From an uncultured bacterium (GTDB taxonomy: Bacteria > Edwardsbacteria > AC1 > EtOH8): a stretch of 6,363 nt of DNA. Position numbers and translations under genes: made by a program. Under the pieces are notes generated by a model. The model saw only the letters and a program-made list of their open reading frames with translations, had not been told where the DNA came from and searched no databases. Numbering within the stretch: position 1 is the stretch's first letter; each line of letters begins with the position of its first letter. The stretch covers positions 1-6,363 of the forward strand of contig CALGNM010000268.1 of assembly GCA_937958665.1 (NCBI GenBank), written 5' to 3'. Below are positions 5,071-6,363 of the stretch, piece by piece.

Positions 5071-5967
5071 TTACGGCACCCAGGCCGCACCATAACCGCG
5101 CGCCGTTATATTAGCAACCACTTTGGGCAAACCCCACCTTTCAATCGGTATATACACATATTGGGAAGACCAGTCGGTTATATAAGCTAAAATATATTGG
5201 CCCTGATATAAAATATATTTTGAATCAGGCGACCAGGTTAAATCTATATATTGCGGCTCTTGTGGTATATAAAACGAAAGTTTTGACGCAATCCTTCTTT
5301 GCTTCTTGGTTGTTAAATCCACCAGATAAATTGAACGATCCTTAGTAAAGGCCATTGTTCTACCATCAGGTGATATAGCCGGGGCATAGCCAGTGCAAAT
5401 TGTGTCCAATATTTTACCTTGCAAATCTACTCTGACAATACTGCCATTAAAAGTAGCCATATAAATAGATTGACCATCCTTTGCCCAAGACAGACCACCT
5501 AAGGCGAGCACATGTTCAAGTATTGTACTGTACGCCCTTTTTTCCAAATCAAATACTGCGCATGAGGCTTTTAAAAACGCTTGCGTATTATTATCATATA
5601 CAGAATATAAAAATGCGATGTACTTGCCATCTGGTGAGATTTTTAAATTTGTTAGTTTTGCAGGTATTTCATATATTAAAGTATCTAATTTATTTTTATG
5701 TAATAGATACAAGTCATAACACCACGATGCCTTTTTTGTTTTAGGCCATCCAACAATCTTGCTATAGCATAATGTGTCGTAAAAAGCAGTATGATAAAAC
5801 AATCCATCCGGCCCTGCTCTTACAATAGTATCAACCGCATTGTTATTAAAATCGTATAAAATAATGAAATAATCATCATTTAGAAATAATCTACCTTTGG
5901 ATTTAGGTGATGGTTTAACGCATCCAATCAAAGATAGCGCCAATAGTAGGCATAATATATACTTCAT
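5071..5967 (-). CDS. Lipoprotein with TolB/PD40-like beta-propeller motifs, candidate immunity protein
   Basis: This 298-residue protein starts with a short lipoprotein signal (MKYILCLLLALSLIGC): the lipobox L-I-G-C puts the lipidated Cys at residue 16, predicting a membrane-anchored envelope protein. The rest contains propeller-blade motifs like those of TolB/PD40 proteins: ISPDGKYIAF (110-119), WAKDGQSIYM (161-170), ISPDGRTMAF (198-207) and WSPDSKYILY (245-254). I chose the ATG at 5967 over the GTG at 5973 because GGAGGT lies 4 bases before the ATG and would overlap the GTG. It begins 9 nt after the stop of the upstream Rhs toxin remnant, whose stop overlaps its Shine-Dalgarno, so the pair is coupled. 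By the usual toxin-then-immunity order it is a candidate immunity protein, which would be unusual in being a propeller lipoprotein. It is AT-rich, consistent with acquisition. Confidence 0.82.
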   Translation of the reverse strand: MKYILCLLLALSLIGCVKPSPKSKGRLFLNDDYFIILYDFNNNAVDTIVRAGPDGLFYHTAFYDTLCYSKIVGWPKTKKASWCYDLYLLHKNKLDTLIYEIPAKLTNLKISPDGKYIAFLYSVYDNNTQAFLKASCAVFDLEKRAYSTILEHVLALGGLSWAKDGQSIYMATFNGSIVRVDLQGKILDTICTGYAPAISPDGRTMAFTKDRSIYLVDLTTKKQRRIASKLSFYIPQEPQYIDLTWSPDSKYILYQGQYILAYITDWSSQYVYIPIERWGLPKVVANITARGYGAAWVP

Positions 5968-5971
5968 TTTC

Positions 5972-5977
5972 ACCTCC
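5972..5977 (-). promoter_or_regulatory. Ribosome binding site of the lipoprotein gene, overlapping the toxin stop
   Basis: GGAGGT on the minus strand lies 4 bases before the ATG at 5967 and overlaps the TAG (5977-5979) of the upstream toxin frame by one base. This decides the start and indicates translational coupling. Confidence 0.85.
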
Positions 5978-6308
5978 TATTTCACACAATAATTCCAGAT
6001 CAGCAGCGCCACATGGTGACAGTTATTAAACGCAAAATTATACTGTGGCGGTGATTTGTAGAACACATCCAATGCTCTATTGACACAGTCATCATAGCAA
6101 TTATTATTTGCTATTAATATCGGTTTGCAGATAGCGACGTTATCTGGCCTTATTTCACCAGGGAAATTTGAAGACGGAAATAACAATGCAAGGGGCTCAA
6201 ACCCTTTTTTAGGGTAGAATCCCCTGCTATTACCATTAACGTCTAACCAACCATGTGGTACACCTTTTATCCATGCCCAACAATATGTTACGACCTTACC
6301 CGTAGGAT
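5977..6308 (-). pseudogene. Rhs C-terminal toxin domain, likely permuted papain-like enzyme, 5' end cut off
   Basis: About 109 residues in one open frame follow an Rhs-type PTGK motif (codons 6306-6295), the usual core/toxin junction. The domain has PHGWLDVNGNSRGFYPKKG near its start (His codon at 6253-6255) and FNNCHHVALLIWNYC at its end (Cys codon at 6019-6021). A His-containing 'H-x-W-x-x-V...G-F-Y-P' segment followed much later by 'N-N-C' is the order expected of circularly permuted NlpC/P60- or LRAT-like papain folds, so a cysteine peptidase, amidase or acyltransferase is plausible; this is pattern-based inference. There is no ATG or GTG in the 5' half; the first start-like codon is a TTG at 6186 that would remove the His segment, and a TGA (6316-6318) lies in the adjoining IS end. 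The Rhs parent gene is therefore interrupted. It ends 9 nt before the lipoprotein ATG. Confidence 0.7.
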
Positions 6309-6363
6309 GGGTCTGTCAAGTAATTTGTGTAAATGGGATTTTTGTTAATTTACTGGAACCCGG
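6309..6363. mobile_element. Probable IS256-like element terminus at the contig end (partial)
   Basis: The sequence from about 6309 reads GGGTCTGTCAAGTAATTTGT then GTAAAT, close to the style of IS256-family ends (…GTCAAnTAAnTTGTGTAAA…). This is recognised from memory and without a partner repeat in the window. Its boundary breaks the Rhs Asp-Pro-Thr-Gly motif: minus-strand codons read CAT-CCT-ACG-GGT, where GAT would restore Asp. No transposase coding is visible in the remaining bases, and the contig ends inside the element, as expected of a multicopy repeat. Confidence 0.45.

Noticed and set aside
5481-5744. Plus-strand ORF within the lipoprotein gene
   Set aside because: It is antisense to a protein with a lipobox and propeller motifs, and lacks a ribosome binding site or domain.
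5968-5973. GTG at 5973 as start of the lipoprotein
   Set aside because: It overlaps the GGAGGT Shine-Dalgarno; the ATG at 5967 is properly spaced and gives a normal lipoprotein signal.
1-6363. CRISPR array, tRNA, rRNA or riboswitch
   Set aside because: I saw no regularly spaced direct repeats, cloverleaf structures or known RNA motifs on either strand.

Overview
This window looks like one end of a draft contig, probably a metagenome-derived bacterial genome. Its first 42 bases are untrimmed Illumina adapter, and its last ~55 bases look like the terminus of an insertion sequence, a common place for assemblies to break. All recognisable genes are on the minus strand, so transcription runs from high to low coordinates. 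The left part (43-2559) is GC-rich and housekeeping-like. The right part (3840-6363) is clearly more AT-rich apart from a GC-rich Rhs core segment. I cannot name the species. Gene content (rsmI, a CRP/FNR-like protein, a two-repeat protein of unknown function, Rhs toxins, a lipoprotein with a lipobox) suggests a Gram-negative-type bacterium, possibly of a poorly sampled lineage, but that is inference.

Layout, in transcription order. (1) 6309-6363: probable end of an IS256-like element, cutting into the conserved Asp-Pro-Thr-Gly motif of an Rhs protein. (2) 5977-6308: the C-terminal toxin domain of that Rhs protein, probably a permuted papain-like / NlpC-P60-like enzyme. (3) 5071-5967: a lipoprotein with TolB/PD40-like propeller motifs, translationally coupled to the toxin and a candidate immunity protein. 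(4) 4361-5032: an orphan Rhs module consisting of about 125 residues of Rhs core fused to a phospholipase A2 toxin domain. (5) 3908-4357: a four-helix membrane protein starting 3 nt after the toxin stop, a candidate immunity protein. (6) 3837-3896: the start of a small hydrophobic ORF cut by an insertion sequence. (7) 2560-3839: a complete 1280-bp IS3-family element with perfect 39-bp inverted repeats and a phased GGGAAAC frameshift site with a downstream stem-loop. (8) 2529-2553: a strong terminator, probably the original end of the toxin operon. (9) 1776-2420: a CRP/FNR-like cyclic-nucleotide-binding protein with its own strong promoter. (10) 683-1651: a protein of unknown function with two internal repeats. 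(11) 43-622: rsmI, truncated by the contig end.

The most interesting part is 3840-6363. It reads as a compact array of two Rhs C-terminal toxin / immunity cassettes, each with toxin and immunity start and stop signals within a few bases. Both candidate immunity proteins are membrane or envelope proteins, which fits toxins acting on lipids or in the periplasm. The array is bounded by two insertion sequences, consistent with an Rhs locus that exchanges or stores toxin tips by recombination.
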